A DNA stretch of 64,000 nucleotides. Source: Bacteroidales bacterium (GTDB taxonomy: Bacteria > Bacteroidota > Bacteroidia > Bacteroidales > Muribaculaceae). The notes beneath the pieces were generated by a model. The model was not told the origin of the DNA, did not search any database, and was given only the letters and a program-made list of their open reading frames with translations. Position 1 is the first letter of the stretch, and every line of letters begins with the position of its first letter. The translations under genes and the position numbers were made by a program. This document shows positions 44,705-54,113 of this stretch, piece by piece. The stretch is taken from NCBI GenBank assembly GCA_019415705.1, contig DXYS01000086.1:88226-152225 (forward strand), written 5' to 3'.

Positions 44705-45466
44705 ATGAATTTTATAGGCATTATCCCGTCACGCTATGCATCAAGCCGTTTTCCGGGAAAACCGTTAGCCATGATAGGCCGCATGTCAATGATTGAACGT
44801 GTATACCGACAGGCATCAAAAGAACTGACGGATGTCGTCGTGGCAACCGATGACCGCCGCATATATGACGCAGTCGAGGGTTTCGGAGGACGTGTCGTGA
44901 TGACGTCAGACAGACATCGCAGCGGCACCGACCGTGTCCGCGAGGCATATCACAATATCGGCTCGACGGCAGACGTGATAATCAACATACAGGGCGATGA
45001 GCCTTTTATCCGGCCCGAGCAGATTGCCGCCCTGAAATCATGTTTTGACGACCCGTCGGTCGAAATAGCGACACTCGTGCGCCCGTTTGACAAGGCCGGA
45101 GGCTATGAGGCCATCAGCGACCCCAACACACCCAAGGTCGTCTTGGACCATAAGATGAACGCCATATATTTCTCGCGCTCAGTCATACCTTATGTACGTA
45201 ATGCCGAGCCGTCGCTCTGGCCTGAAAAAAACGGCTATTACGCCCATGTCGGACTCTACGCCTACCGTGCGTCAGTTTTAGACAAGATAACCGAACTGCC
45301 GCAGTCGGCACTCGAGCTTGCCGAATCTTTGGAACAGCTGCGCTGGATTGAGAACGGCTACAAGATACGTGTCGCCGTGACTGACACTCAAACCATCGGC
45401 ATAGACACTCCGGCTGACCTTGAGGCTGCCGAACGATATCTCAAAACTCTCGACAAAGATGCTTGA
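44705..45466 (+). CDS. kdsB: 3-deoxy-manno-octulosonate cytidylyltransferase
   Basis: A 253-residue cytosolic enzyme that activates Kdo as CMP-Kdo for lipid A-core assembly. It begins FIGIIPSRYASSRFPGKPLA (nucleotide-binding signature) and has VVVATDDRRIYDAV, TSDRHRSGTDRV and NIQGDEPFI, all hallmark KdsB motifs. The length is standard. It follows the NfeD gene by 36 bp and overlaps the M16 gene by 8 bp. Other Kdo genes are not in the window. Confidence 0.96.
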   Translation: MNFIGIIPSRYASSRFPGKPLAMIGRMSMIERVYRQASKELTDVVVATDDRRIYDAVEGFGGRVVMTSDRHRSGTDRVREAYHNIGSTADVIINIQGDEPFIRPEQIAALKSCFDDPSVEIATLVRPFDKAGGYEAISDPNTPKVVLDHKMNAIYFSRSVIPYVRNAEPSLWPEKNGYYAHVGLYAYRASVLDKITELPQSALELAESLEQLRWIENGYKIRVAVTDTQTIGIDTPADLEAAERYLKTLDKDA

Positions 45467-46748
45467 CCGCAGCATAGTCCCCGAGACACACTCGTTCGGC
45501 CGGCTGACGCTGCCGGAATGTGAGGTGACCGTGCTGCCCAACGGCCTGACTCTGCATCTGCTCTCGGGTGGCGAGCAGGATGTCGCACGTCTGTCGATAA
45601 TCGCCGACGGGGGGCCGTCGGATATCAGCCGTTCGGATGCAGCGTCAATCTGCGCAAAGTTACTCTGTGAAGGCTCAAAGTCAATAGACGGGGCAGCAAT
45701 GGCAGACCTTATAGATTTTAACGGCGCATGGCTAAGCGGCACTGCATCGGGACATTTCACAACTCTGCGTCTGTCAGCCCTCACATCTAAATTTGACGCA
45801 GTGCTCGCACCGGTTATCGACAGTTTTGTCAATCCGGCGTTCGAGCGTGACGCCTTCGAGGCTTTACGACAGAAAGCAGCCGCGTCGCGACGCATAGACA
45901 CCACAAAGGTATCATGGCTTGCCTCGACAGACAATCTCGCCCTCATCTGCGGCCCGTCACACCCCGACGCGCAGTATATGCCGGCAGATGAAATCGAACG
46001 CCTGACACGCGACGACATGATCAAATTCCACGGTCTGATAACCGAGCCGCGAAATATACATGCCTACCTTGCCGGAAAACTCTCTGTCAAGCTGATTGAC
46101 ACCGTTGCCGGACGTCTTGGCGGCATACCGTCACAAGGGCTTGTATCACCTGTAAAAATTGTTCCGTACAGTCCTGAAGAGCCTTGCAGGCGCACAGTCG
46201 CACGGGCCGGCGCGCTGCAGAGTGCCGTAGTCATGTCGCTGCCGTCAATAAAGCGTGACCATCCTGACTATAACGCCCTGCGCATGACCGTCACGGCTCT
46301 CGGAGGCTACTTCGGCTCGCGCCTGATGCTCAATGTGCGCGAGGACAAGGGGCTGACCTACGGCATATCGGCCGCACTCTGCGGCTCGCGTGAAGGGGCT
46401 TATGTCGTCGTGAGCTCTCAGTGCGACAACAGTTTTGTCGGCAAAGTTATCGACGAAGTCAAATCGGAAATCAGGCATATGGCCGACCGACCGCTCACAA
46501 CCGACGAACTGACACGCCTGCGCGCCAATGTATCGTCAGACCTCGCATCGACCCTCGACTCACCGTTCACGATGATTGACCACTATGAGATAGAACGTCT
46601 TGTCGGGACACCGTCAGACTATTTTGAAAGACGTCAACAGACTCTGGCATCACTAAGTCCCGAGCTGATATGCGAAATGGCGCGCAAGTATTTAGACGTC
46701 GACCGTCTGCGCATCTCCGTGGCCGGCGACACCGACAAAATATGCTGA
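45459..46748 (+). CDS. M16 peptidase-like protein lacking the zinc motif
   Basis: A 429-residue cytosolic-looking protein with the two-domain M16 fold. It has PNGLTLHLLSGGEQDVARLS at the start, and a second half with HPDYNALRMTVTALGGYFGSRLMLNVREDKGLTYG, here split as ALGGYFGSRL and NVREDKGLTYGI. The HxxEH zinc site, expected after SIIADGGPSD, is absent: the region reads SDAASICAKLLCEGSKS. It is therefore probably a non-catalytic subunit. No active M16 partner is adjacent. The start is ATG 45459, inside the end of kdsB; upstream in-frame codons overlap kdsB and are unlikely. Confidence 0.85.
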   Translation: MLDRSIVPETHSFGRLTLPECEVTVLPNGLTLHLLSGGEQDVARLSIIADGGPSDISRSDAASICAKLLCEGSKSIDGAAMADLIDFNGAWLSGTASGHFTTLRLSALTSKFDAVLAPVIDSFVNPAFERDAFEALRQKAAASRRIDTTKVSWLASTDNLALICGPSHPDAQYMPADEIERLTRDDMIKFHGLITEPRNIHAYLAGKLSVKLIDTVAGRLGGIPSQGLVSPVKIVPYSPEEPCRRTVARAGALQSAVVMSLPSIKRDHPDYNALRMTVTALGGYFGSRLMLNVREDKGLTYGISAALCGSREGAYVVVSSQCDNSFVGKVIDEVKSEIRHMADRPLTTDELTRLRANVSSDLASTLDSPFTMIDHYEIERLVGTPSDYFERRQQTLASLSPELICEMARKYLDVDRLRISVAGDTDKIC

Positions 46749-46749
46749 A

Positions 46750-48072
46750 ATGCGTCTTAGCCTGACAAACCGCGAGATACTTGCCATCGCCGTTCCTGCC
46801 ATCGTGTCAAATATCACGACGCCGCTGCTGGCGATGGTCGATACAACGATTGTAGGTCACCTCGGATCGGCAACGTTCATAGGCGCGATAGCTGTCGGCG
46901 GCAGCATGTTCAACATGCTATACTGGCTCTTCAACTTTCTGCGCATGGGCTCAAGCGGCATGACGGCTATAGCCTACGGCCGCGGCGACAGGCATGAGAC
47001 CGACAGCATCTTTTATCGCGCCGTAGGCATGGCGTTAATGATAGGTCTAGCAATCAGCATTTTGCGTCATCCGCTCGCAGCGATACTATTGGACATCATC
47101 GATGCAGACGAAGCTACACGCTCGTTGGCAGCCGACTATTTCATGATAGCCGTAACGGGAGCGCCGGCCACATTGGGAGTGTTCGCGCTCTCGGGATGGT
47201 TTCTCGGCATGCAGGACTCGCGCACGCCGATGTGGATGGCGATAGTCACCAATGTGGTGAATATCCCGGTCAGCATCATACTCGTTTTCGGATTCGGCAT
47301 GCGCATAGAGGGTGTGGCCACAGGCTCCGCGGCAGCCCAGTGGTCAGGCCTGATATTCGGTCTCATTGTGGCATTTGTAAAATATCGTCCGGGGCGTCCT
47401 GATTTCAAGACAATAATACGTGCAGACAGACTGCGGCGTTTTTTCATAGTCAACACTGATATTTTTCTGCGCACGCTCTGTTTAGTGACTGTCACCGTGT
47501 GGTTTACACGCGCCGGAGCAGAGCAGGGGGTAGTGACGCTTGCAGCCAACGCCCTGCTGATGCAGATGTTTCTGTTTTTCAGTTATTTTATGGACGGATT
47601 TGCTTTTGCAGGTGAGGCTCTCGCCGGCAAAAACGCCGGGCGCGGCGACAGCTCCGGACTCACTGACGTGATAAAAGCTCTCGGACGATGGGGCACAGGG
47701 ATTGCCATAGCATTTGCCGCTTTGTATCTGACCTGTGGAGATTTAATCGTCAGTCTGCTGACTGACAATGCGGAGGTGATAAGAGACTGCCGCCGTTATC
47801 TGCTGTGGGCTGCCGCAGTACCGTTGGCCGGTGTTACGGCGTTCATATGGGACGGTATACTCATCGGCCTGACGCGCACACGCCTGATGCTGCTGTCGAT
47901 GGCTGCGTCGATGGCCATATTTTTCGCCATATATTATCTGTTAACCGACAGTCTCGGTAACCACGGACTGTGGATTGCATTCGTGTCATATCTCGCCGTC
48001 AGGGGCCTCGTCGAATATTTTTGCTACAGACGTCGTCCGGCACGGTTTGTGCGAGACCATGCAAATGATTAA
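46750..48072 (+). CDS. MATE family efflux transporter (DinF/NorM-like)
   Basis: A 440-residue protein with 12 membrane segments in two similar halves. It starts NREILAIAVPAIVSNITTPLLAMVDTTIVGHLGSA, quoted in part as PLLAMVDTTIVGHL, a MATE signature. The FYRAVGMALMIGLAI and GFAFAGEALAGKNAGRGD segments of the second half place it in the DinF-like branch. MATE pumps export drugs or metabolites with Na+ or H+. Its ATG lies 1 bp past the M16 stop. Confidence 0.93.
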   Translation: MRLSLTNREILAIAVPAIVSNITTPLLAMVDTTIVGHLGSATFIGAIAVGGSMFNMLYWLFNFLRMGSSGMTAIAYGRGDRHETDSIFYRAVGMALMIGLAISILRHPLAAILLDIIDADEATRSLAADYFMIAVTGAPATLGVFALSGWFLGMQDSRTPMWMAIVTNVVNIPVSIILVFGFGMRIEGVATGSAAAQWSGLIFGLIVAFVKYRPGRPDFKTIIRADRLRRFFIVNTDIFLRTLCLVTVTVWFTRAGAEQGVVTLAANALLMQMFLFFSYFMDGFAFAGEALAGKNAGRGDSSGLTDVIKALGRWGTGIAIAFAALYLTCGDLIVSLLTDNAEVIRDCRRYLLWAAAVPLAGVTAFIWDGILIGLTRTRLMLLSMAASMAIFFAIYYLLTDSLGNHGLWIAFVSYLAVRGLVEYFCYRRRPARFVRDHAND

Positions 48073-48078
48073 ATTTGC
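48046..48078 (+). promoter_or_regulatory. Internal promoter of the FucP-like gene
   Basis: TTTG, 20 bases, then TAAATTTGC, an ideal promoter overlapping the end of the MATE gene. It sets the transcript start at about 48085 and so decides for ATG 48095. Confidence 0.7.
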
Positions 48079-48094
48079 AAAAATAACCTTAACG

Positions 48095-49432
48095 ATGGAT
48101 CGCGACAAAACACAATCACAACAAGATAAAAGAGCCGGGAGCAGCCTGTTGGGCGCTCACACCCTCGCGGCCATGCTGCCGTTTGTGCTGATTACGTCAT
48201 GCTTTGCACTGTGGGGTTTCGCAAATGATATCACCAACCCGATGGTCAAGGCCTTTTCAAAGATTTTCCGTATGAGTGTGACCGAAGGATCACTCGTGCA
48301 AGTGGCTTTTTACGGCGGATATTTCGCGATGGCTTTCCCGGCGGCAATGTTCATCAGACGGTTTTCTTACAAATCGGGAGTGCTTGTCGGGCTCGGACTT
48401 TATGCAGGCGGTGCGTTCATGTTTTACCCGGCCATGCTCAGCGGACAGTATTATCCGTTTCTCGCCGCATATTTCATCCTGACATGCGGCCTGTCGTTTT
48501 TAGAGACGAGCTGCAATCCCTATATTCTCGCCATGGGTCCGTCAGCGACCGCAACACGACGCCTCAATCTGGCGCAGGCGTTTAATCCTATCGGCTCGTT
48601 GGCCGGCATGTGGGTGGCAATGCACTATATCCAGTCTCGGCTCAATCCTCTCGACTCCGACGGGCGCGCGTTGTTGGACGACAACGAGTTTGCAGCCGTC
48701 AGAGACAGCGATTTGTGGGTGCTTGTGCAGCCATATCTGCTGCTCGGTCTGTTCATACTGACCATGATAGTGCTGATTGCCGTCGTGAAAATGCCGCGAG
48801 GTGCGGGCGACGACGGGGCTAAGGTCAATCTGCGCGGCTCGTTGGCGCGTCTGATGTCAAACCGCAGATATCGCGAAGGTGTCATAGCACAGTTTTTCTA
48901 TGTCGGTGCCCAAATCATGTGCTGGACATTCATCATACAATACGGCAGCCGCATCTTCATGGCCGAGGGCATGTCTGAAACAGAAGCCGAGGTGCTGTCG
49001 CAGCGTTACAACATCGCGGCTATGGTGGCCTTTTGCTGCGGCCGCTTTGTCTGCACATGGCTTTTGCGGTTTATCGATGCGCGGCATCTGCTGACAGTAC
49101 TCGCTGTAGCCGCCGCAGTGCTGACCGCCGGCGTGATACTCTGCGACGGTCACTCAGGTCTGATTTGCCTCGTGTCAGTCTCGGCCTGTATGTCACTGAT
49201 GTTTCCGACCATCTACGGCCTCGCGTTAGAGGGAGTAGGCGATGACGCCAAAATAGGCGCTGCCGGCCTCGTTATGTCAATCCTTGGCGGCTCGCTGCTG
49301 CCACCCGTTCAGGCCGCAATCATAGACAGCGGAGCAGATTTCGGCTTGCCGTCAGTCAATTTATCTTTCGTTTTACCATTAATCTGTTTTCTCGCAGTTA
49401 CATTATATGGGCTAAGAGCAACCAAATATTGA
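48095..49432 (+). CDS. FucP-like sugar/proton symporter (MFS)
   Basis: A 445-residue MFS transporter with 12 membrane segments. FALWGFANDITNPMVKAFSK is the FucP/GluP signature (WGFxxxxxNxL region), and LSFLETSCNPYILAMGP, NLAQAFNPIGSLAGMW and MFPTIYGLALEG are also typical. Members import L-fucose, glucose/galactose or related sugars with protons. The start is ATG 48095 (MDRDKTQSQQ), since a strong promoter lies across the longer alternatives. Sugar specificity cannot be read here. Confidence 0.92.
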   Translation: MDRDKTQSQQDKRAGSSLLGAHTLAAMLPFVLITSCFALWGFANDITNPMVKAFSKIFRMSVTEGSLVQVAFYGGYFAMAFPAAMFIRRFSYKSGVLVGLGLYAGGAFMFYPAMLSGQYYPFLAAYFILTCGLSFLETSCNPYILAMGPSATATRRLNLAQAFNPIGSLAGMWVAMHYIQSRLNPLDSDGRALLDDNEFAAVRDSDLWVLVQPYLLLGLFILTMIVLIAVVKMPRGAGDDGAKVNLRGSLARLMSNRRYREGVIAQFFYVGAQIMCWTFIIQYGSRIFMAEGMSETEAEVLSQRYNIAAMVAFCCGRFVCTWLLRFIDARHLLTVLAVAAAVLTAGVILCDGHSGLICLVSVSACMSLMFPTIYGLALEGVGDDAKIGAAGLVMSILGGSLLPPVQAAIIDSGADFGLPSVNLSFVLPLICFLAVTLYGLRATKY

Positions 49433-49449
49433 AAATCAACCCAAAACAA

Positions 49450-49481
49450 TTGGCATTTAGAAATCAATTTTGTAATTTCGC
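49450..49481 (+). promoter_or_regulatory. Promoter of the Y-family polymerase gene
   Basis: TTG, 20 bases, then TAATTTCGC, one base off the -7 consensus, about 60 bp before the start codon. No SOS box is recognised. Confidence 0.45.
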
Positions 49482-49541
49482 AATCAAAGTTATGGTTATT
49501 TCGTTCTCAAAATTTATCAAGACTTTGAAAATCGCACAATT

Positions 49542-51041
49542 ATGGATTCTAAGCGTCAATATGTGGCTATTGATCTCAAATCTTTCTACGCATCGGTCGA
49601 ATGTGTCGAACGCGGCCTCGACCCTTTAGATACCTGTTTGGTCGTAGCCGACCGCAGCCGTACCGACAAGACCATCTGTCTCGCCGTGTCGCCGGCGCTC
49701 AAGGCCTTCGGCTGTGGTGCACGCCCACGGCTTTTTGAGGTAGTGAGTCTTGTCAGAGACATCAACCGACATCGCCGTCCCGGCGGCGTAAGGCAGACTT
49801 CGCATTCGGCACGCGTGCTCGCCGCCAATCCGACGACGGCCATAGACTATATAGCTGCCAAACCGCGCATGGGGCTCTACATAGACTACAGCACTCGCAT
49901 CTACAGAATATATCTGCGCTATATCGCTCCCGAAGATATACATGTCTACTCGATTGACGAGGTATTTATGGACGTGACCGACTATCTTAAAACCTACAGG
50001 ATGGATGCGCACGAACTTGCAGTGAAGATAATACGCGAGATTCTTGCGGAGACCGGCATCACGGCCACGGCGGGAGTGGGAACAAATCTCTATTTAGCCA
50101 AAGTCGCAATGGATATTGTGGCAAAGCATATGACGCCTGACCGCGACGGCGTGAGGATAGCCTCTCTTGACGAAATGACTTACAGACGACTTTTGTGGAG
50201 CCATCGGCCGCTGACCGATTTCTGGCGGGTGGGAGGCGGTATCGCGCGCAGACTTGAGGCGGCCGGCATGAGGACAATGGGCGACATAGCGCGATGCTCA
50301 ATCGAGCGCGAATCATTATTATACCGTCTCTTCGGCGTCAATGCACAACTGCTAATCGACCATGCGTGGGGGTGGGAGCCCGTCACCATCAGCCAGATTA
50401 AGGCATACCGACCCGAGATACGGTCGCTCTGCAGCGGACAAGCGCTTTGCGAGCCATACGATGCCACACGCGCACGCACAGTTGTATTGGAAATGGCTGA
50501 TTCACTGTCATTAGACATGCTCGAAAAAGGTGTAGCCACAGACCAGATAGGGCTCTACATCGGTTACGACACCACCTCATTAGACAATCCGGCGGTAAGA
50601 GCCGCTTATCACGGAGCAACAACGATTGACCGCTACGGACGTGAAATCCCGGTTTACTCAAATTCATCGATAAACCTTGGCGCACCTACATCATCAACCA
50701 AGATTATAGTCGAGGCTGTCGACGAATTGTTTGACCGTATAACCAACAAAGCGTTATTAATACGCCGCATCAACATCTCGGCCAACCATGTCATCAACGA
50801 GTGTGAAATCACAGTCAAACATGACACGCCGATACAATTGCAGCTTTTTACAGACTATGATGAAATCAACAGGCGAAGTAAACAGGAAGCCGCACGTTTA
50901 GACAAAGAACGCCGCTACTGCCATGCAATAATGAATATCAAAAAGCGTTTCGGCAAAAATGCCATTCTGAAAGGCCTGAACTACTGCGAAGGCTCGACAC
51001 AGCGCCAACGCAACACCCAGATAGGAGGACACAACGCATGA
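49542..51041 (+). CDS. Y-family DNA polymerase (UvrX/UmuC-like)
   Basis: A 499-residue translesion polymerase. It has the palm motifs VAIDLKSFYASVECVERGL (first metal Asp) and VYSIDEVFMDVTDYL (SIDE box with catalytic Asp-Glu), then TATAGVGTNLYLAKVAMDI and a helix-hairpin-helix region (WRVGGGIARRLEAAGMRTM). A little-finger domain follows. The family variant with a long YIAAKPRMGLYIDYST insert is the one found with YolD-like proteins in Firmicutes and gut Bacteroidales. It overlaps the YolD-like gene by 4 bp (ATGA). It likely copies damaged DNA under stress. Confidence 0.92.
   Translation: MDSKRQYVAIDLKSFYASVECVERGLDPLDTCLVVADRSRTDKTICLAVSPALKAFGCGARPRLFEVVSLVRDINRHRRPGGVRQTSHSARVLAANPTTAIDYIAAKPRMGLYIDYSTRIYRIYLRYIAPEDIHVYSIDEVFMDVTDYLKTYRMDAHELAVKIIREILAETGITATAGVGTNLYLAKVAMDIVAKHMTPDRDGVRIASLDEMTYRRLLWSHRPLTDFWRVGGGIARRLEAAGMRTMGDIARCSIERESLLYRLFGVNAQLLIDHAWGWEPVTISQIKAYRPEIRSLCSGQALCEPYDATRARTVVLEMADSLSLDMLEKGVATDQIGLYIGYDTTSLDNPAVRAAYHGATTIDRYGREIPVYSNSSINLGAPTSSTKIIVEAVDELFDRITNKALLIRRINISANHVINECEITVKHDTPIQLQLFTDYDEINRRSKQEAARLDKERRYCHAIMNIKKRFGKNAILKGLNYCEGSTQRQRNTQIGGHNA
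51023..51028 (+). promoter_or_regulatory. Shine-Dalgarno AGGAGG before the YolD-like gene
   Basis: Full AGGAGG nine bases before ATG 51038. Such sites are rare in Bacteroidota and stand out in this window. Confidence 0.6.
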
Positions 51042-51259
51042 GCAATTATGACGACATCATCAATCTGCCGCATCATGTCTCACGCACACGGCAGCCCTTG
51101 AGGACGGACAGCCGCGCGGCGCAGTTCGCGCCGTTTGCGGCTCTCGATGGCTATGACGAGGCCATCGCGGCCAGCGTCACACAAAATATGCACGATGTCG
51201 ACGCGACACCGTTTGTCTATAAATCTTATATCTGTAATCTGATGAGCCGCGACGCCTGA
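51038..51259 (+). CDS. YolD-like protein
   Basis: A 73-residue protein. YDDIINLPHHVSRTRQPLRT and RAAQFAPFAALDGYDEAI are the core of YolD-like proteins (family form: RAxQFAPFAALxGYD). YolD-like proteins are encoded next to UvrX-type polymerases and are thought to play a UmuD-like accessory role. It is coupled to the polymerase by an ATGA overlap and has its own Shine-Dalgarno site. It converges on the hydrolase gene with 7 bp between the stops. Confidence 0.85.
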   Translation: MSNYDDIINLPHHVSRTRQPLRTDSRAAQFAPFAALDGYDEAIAASVTQNMHDVDATPFVYKSYICNLMSRDA

Positions 51260-51266
51260 CAACGGG

Positions 51267-52424
51267 TCAGCGCAATTCGCGGTCAAAGAAGGCGACGACA
51301 GAGTCTTGCACAGCTATGCCGCAGTCGTGAGGCATCGGCCATATCTCGCCTCTGAATTTGTCGGCTGCGCCCTGTGAACGGTAGACGTCACGCATCACGC
51401 CGTAGGCGGCCGCGACGCCGTCGGGATGGAAGAGTTTGTCAGAGGCGCCGTTGATGAAATAGGCGGCACGCGGCGCAGCCAACGAGGCTATGTCGGGATA
51501 GTCAAGCCAGCGGCGCAGGCCTGGCAGGAGATTAATGTGACCGCCTTTCTCACGGCCGTGGGCCCACGAGAGTTGGTCGGCGGTGGTAGTCATCCAGCAG
51601 ACCGATGCCTGAGCCTTGATGCGGTCAGATAATGCAGCGAGCATCCACGAGCGGTAAGCACCCATCGAGAAACCGACAGCACCGATACGCTGAGGGTCTA
51701 TGCCCGGTAGCGAGGCCAGTATCTCCGTTACTGCAATATCATCGTAAGTCATAAAGCCGCTCAGCGAGCGTCCGAGCATGAGGAAGTTGCCGGCTATGCG
51801 TTCGAGCGCGCGGCCGTCAGGCCCTTCGCGGCGTCCGCGCTCGCCCCAGAGGAGTGCATCATGCGAGATAACGGCATAGCCGCGCGAGGCGAGGTAGTCA
51901 CCGAAATAGCGGCCGCCATAGCATTGCGCGGCCCACGCATCGGCGTCCTTGACGACTGCCGAGTCACAGGCAAAAGGCCGTATCATCTTTTCCTTGCCGA
52001 TAGAGTAGTGACCGCCGTGATCGTGTAGAGCGACCACGGCCGGATGCGGTCCCGGGCCGTCAGGCATGAGGACATATATAGCAGTCCGAGACCACGCCGA
52101 GATATTTGCCATATATTTAAAGGCCGTATAGCCGTCGCGACGCTCCTCGGCGACGAGTTCGAGAGCCGGCTCAGCGGCAACCGTCGGCGGCTCAAGCATA
52201 CACTCGAATATCTTGGCGCGTGCCGTGCGTCGCCACTGCTCGAAATCGCCGGTAGTGTCATTGCGCCACGCCAAGGGGTAGGTAAGTGACGCCTGTATCG
52301 AGTCAAGAAACACGGGCATCTCACGCTCAAACTCATAGACAGTGGCCTGAGGCTTGCGTGCTCCGGCAATAAAACCGGCAGCAAGAAGGAGAACAACGCC
52401 TAATGACAAACGAGATATATTCAT
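51267..52424 (-). CDS. Exported alpha/beta hydrolase (acetyl-esterase-like)
   Basis: A 385-residue protein with a signal peptide or membrane anchor (LGVVLLLAAGFIAGA). The hydrolase fold shows HPAVVALHDHGGHYSIGK, the nucleophile elbow GAVGFSMGAYRSW, the acid in NGASDKLFHPDG and the late His in MPHDCGIAV. This is the large dienelactone-hydrolase/acetyl-xylan-esterase-like type often found in polysaccharide loci. It is the last gene of the pectin operon, 13 bp after the pectinesterase, so deacetylation or de-esterification of pectic sugars is a fair guess. Confidence 0.85.
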   Translation of the reverse strand: MNISRLSLGVVLLLAAGFIAGARKPQATVYEFEREMPVFLDSIQASLTYPLAWRNDTTGDFEQWRRTARAKIFECMLEPPTVAAEPALELVAEERRDGYTAFKYMANISAWSRTAIYVLMPDGPGPHPAVVALHDHGGHYSIGKEKMIRPFACDSAVVKDADAWAAQCYGGRYFGDYLASRGYAVISHDALLWGERGRREGPDGRALERIAGNFLMLGRSLSGFMTYDDIAVTEILASLPGIDPQRIGAVGFSMGAYRSWMLAALSDRIKAQASVCWMTTTADQLSWAHGREKGGHINLLPGLRRWLDYPDIASLAAPRAAYFINGASDKLFHPDGVAAAYGVMRDVYRSQGAADKFRGEIWPMPHDCGIAVQDSVVAFFDRELR

Positions 52425-52437
52425 ATCTTAATTAAAA

Positions 52438-54099
52438 TCATGGATAGATAACGGCATAAGCCTGATTGTCGGCGACTGTCGGCACCCAGTTGTCGTCGCC
52501 GGCAAGGAGAGAGGCAACATCATAGCCCTCGTCTGTATCAAGCTCTCGACCGAAGGCTACACGCTGAGAGCGGTCCGCTCCGGGGCCCGTGCAGCCATAT
52601 TCGGCATAAAAGACCGTCTGCTCGCGCTCGGGCTTGCGCCAGTTGTGCCAGCCTTCGGGGTGGATGTGCGCGCCCATCTCGCAGCGAATGAAGACAGCCT
52701 TGGCATAATCACGCCACGGACGCGAAAGATATACGCGGTCAACGCCCTCGTCGGCCGTCAGCTTGCAGTCGAGGAAGACATAGCCGTTATCGACGTCGAC
52801 ATCAGTCGACGGTGCGGTCAGATAGCCGCGGCGTTTGGCGTGGATGGTGCACCGGTCAAAGACTGCCGTCGAGCGTCCGAAGATGAAATCGACGGTGCCC
52901 TCGATGTAGCAGTTGTCATAATACTGGCGGCCGCGGGCCCATGTATAGATGGTGTCCTGATTGCCGAGGAAACGGCAGTTGCGGAATGTCACACGGTCAG
53001 CGCCCACAAAGCAGGCAACTGCCTGACCAACCTGACCGGCCGAGTTCTCAAAGGTAATGTTCTCGGCATAGAAGTCGGGGGCATAGATGAAGAATGACGA
53101 CGAGCCGGCTGTGCCGATTTCCTCGCCGAAGATATTCTTGCGCGAGGCAAAGTCGTCATAGGTGAGGGTGACGTCGCCCTGACCGATTAGAGAGACATTG
53201 ATTTTGGAGCGGGGCACGACAATTTTCTCCTTGTAGACGCCGGAGCGCACAAGGATGGTCGTGCGATGCTTGCCGCAGAGGTCGGGCACCGCGGCGATGG
53301 CCTCGGCCACGGTGAAGAAGTCGCCGCTGCCGTCTTTGGCCACAACGAAGTCATAATGACGCACATAGGGCGCAAGGGCCGGAACTGCCTCGGCGAGAGC
53401 GTCGACGGCAATCGAGGCAACGGCGCGAGCGCCTTTCACATTAAGATGCGTGTCGTCAGTCTTGCCGTCAGGGCAGAGGGGAACAGTGCCGGGAGCGACG
53501 TGCATGAAATATTTTTTAGACTCCTCGGGGCCGAGCTCTGTGATAAATTTGGCCACAGGTGTGTTAAGGTCTACAAACGGCACGCCCTGTTGCTCGGCGA
53601 CACGGCGAGCGGCGGTCAGATATTCGCCGTGAGTGTCGACAAGAGAGTCTCCGACGAAATTGCGTCGCGGAATCGAATTAAAAATCACAGGCTGAGCGCC
53701 CTTGGCAAGGGCTTCCTTAACAAAGCGTGTAAGATTGGCGTCGTAGGTCGTGCCGGGGTCAGTGTGACGCGCGGGGTCCTCCTTACTGTCATTGTGGCCA
53801 AACTCGATGACGACATAGTCGCCCGGCTGAAGTTTCTCCACGACGGCGTCCCAACGGCCTTCATCAATAAAACTCTTGGTAGAACGGCCATTGACGGCAC
53901 GGTTGTCGACCGTGATGTCATCAGAGAGAAAACCGGGAAGCATCATGCCCCAGCCGCGCTCGGGATTGCCTTTACGAAGGTCTTTATTGGCCATAGTCGA
54001 GTCGCCGATCATAAAGACCACGGGCTTTCTCTTCTCGGCAGGCATGGCGGCGCAAAGCAGCAGGCCGAGTAAAGCAATAGACAAGGATTTGAATTTCAT
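52438..54099 (-). CDS. Fusion of SGNH acetylesterase (CE12) and pectin methylesterase (CE8)
   Basis: A 553-residue exported enzyme with a signal peptide ending AMPAE. The N-terminal CE12 half (about 25-240) has GDSTMANKD with Ser34, GRST, FGHNDS with Asn103 and DDTHLN with the Asp-His pair; it removes acetyl groups from rhamnogalacturonan or pectin. The C-terminal CE8 half (about 250-553) is a parallel beta-helix with GNQDTIYT, DFIFG (the catalytic Asp pair) and LSRPWRDYAK with the Arg. It removes methyl esters. One protein thus strips both pectin decorations. Gap to the DUF4861 gene is 14 bp. Confidence 0.93.
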   Translation of the reverse strand: MKFKSLSIALLGLLLCAAMPAEKRKPVVFMIGDSTMANKDLRKGNPERGWGMMLPGFLSDDITVDNRAVNGRSTKSFIDEGRWDAVVEKLQPGDYVVIEFGHNDSKEDPARHTDPGTTYDANLTRFVKEALAKGAQPVIFNSIPRRNFVGDSLVDTHGEYLTAARRVAEQQGVPFVDLNTPVAKFITELGPEESKKYFMHVAPGTVPLCPDGKTDDTHLNVKGARAVASIAVDALAEAVPALAPYVRHYDFVVAKDGSGDFFTVAEAIAAVPDLCGKHRTTILVRSGVYKEKIVVPRSKINVSLIGQGDVTLTYDDFASRKNIFGEEIGTAGSSSFFIYAPDFYAENITFENSAGQVGQAVACFVGADRVTFRNCRFLGNQDTIYTWARGRQYYDNCYIEGTVDFIFGRSTAVFDRCTIHAKRRGYLTAPSTDVDVDNGYVFLDCKLTADEGVDRVYLSRPWRDYAKAVFIRCEMGAHIHPEGWHNWRKPEREQTVFYAEYGCTGPGADRSQRVAFGRELDTDEGYDVASLLAGDDNWVPTVADNQAYAVIYP

Positions 54100-54113
54100 G
54101 GATATAGACGAGA

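Noticed and set aside
45278..46024. A 248-codon minus-strand frame across the kdsB/M16 junction
   Set aside because: It is antisense to two well-supported genes and looks low-complexity and Ser/Arg-rich.
53266..54072. A 268-codon plus-strand frame opposite the CE12-CE8 gene
   Set aside because: It is a shadow of a gene with intact catalytic motifs in both halves.
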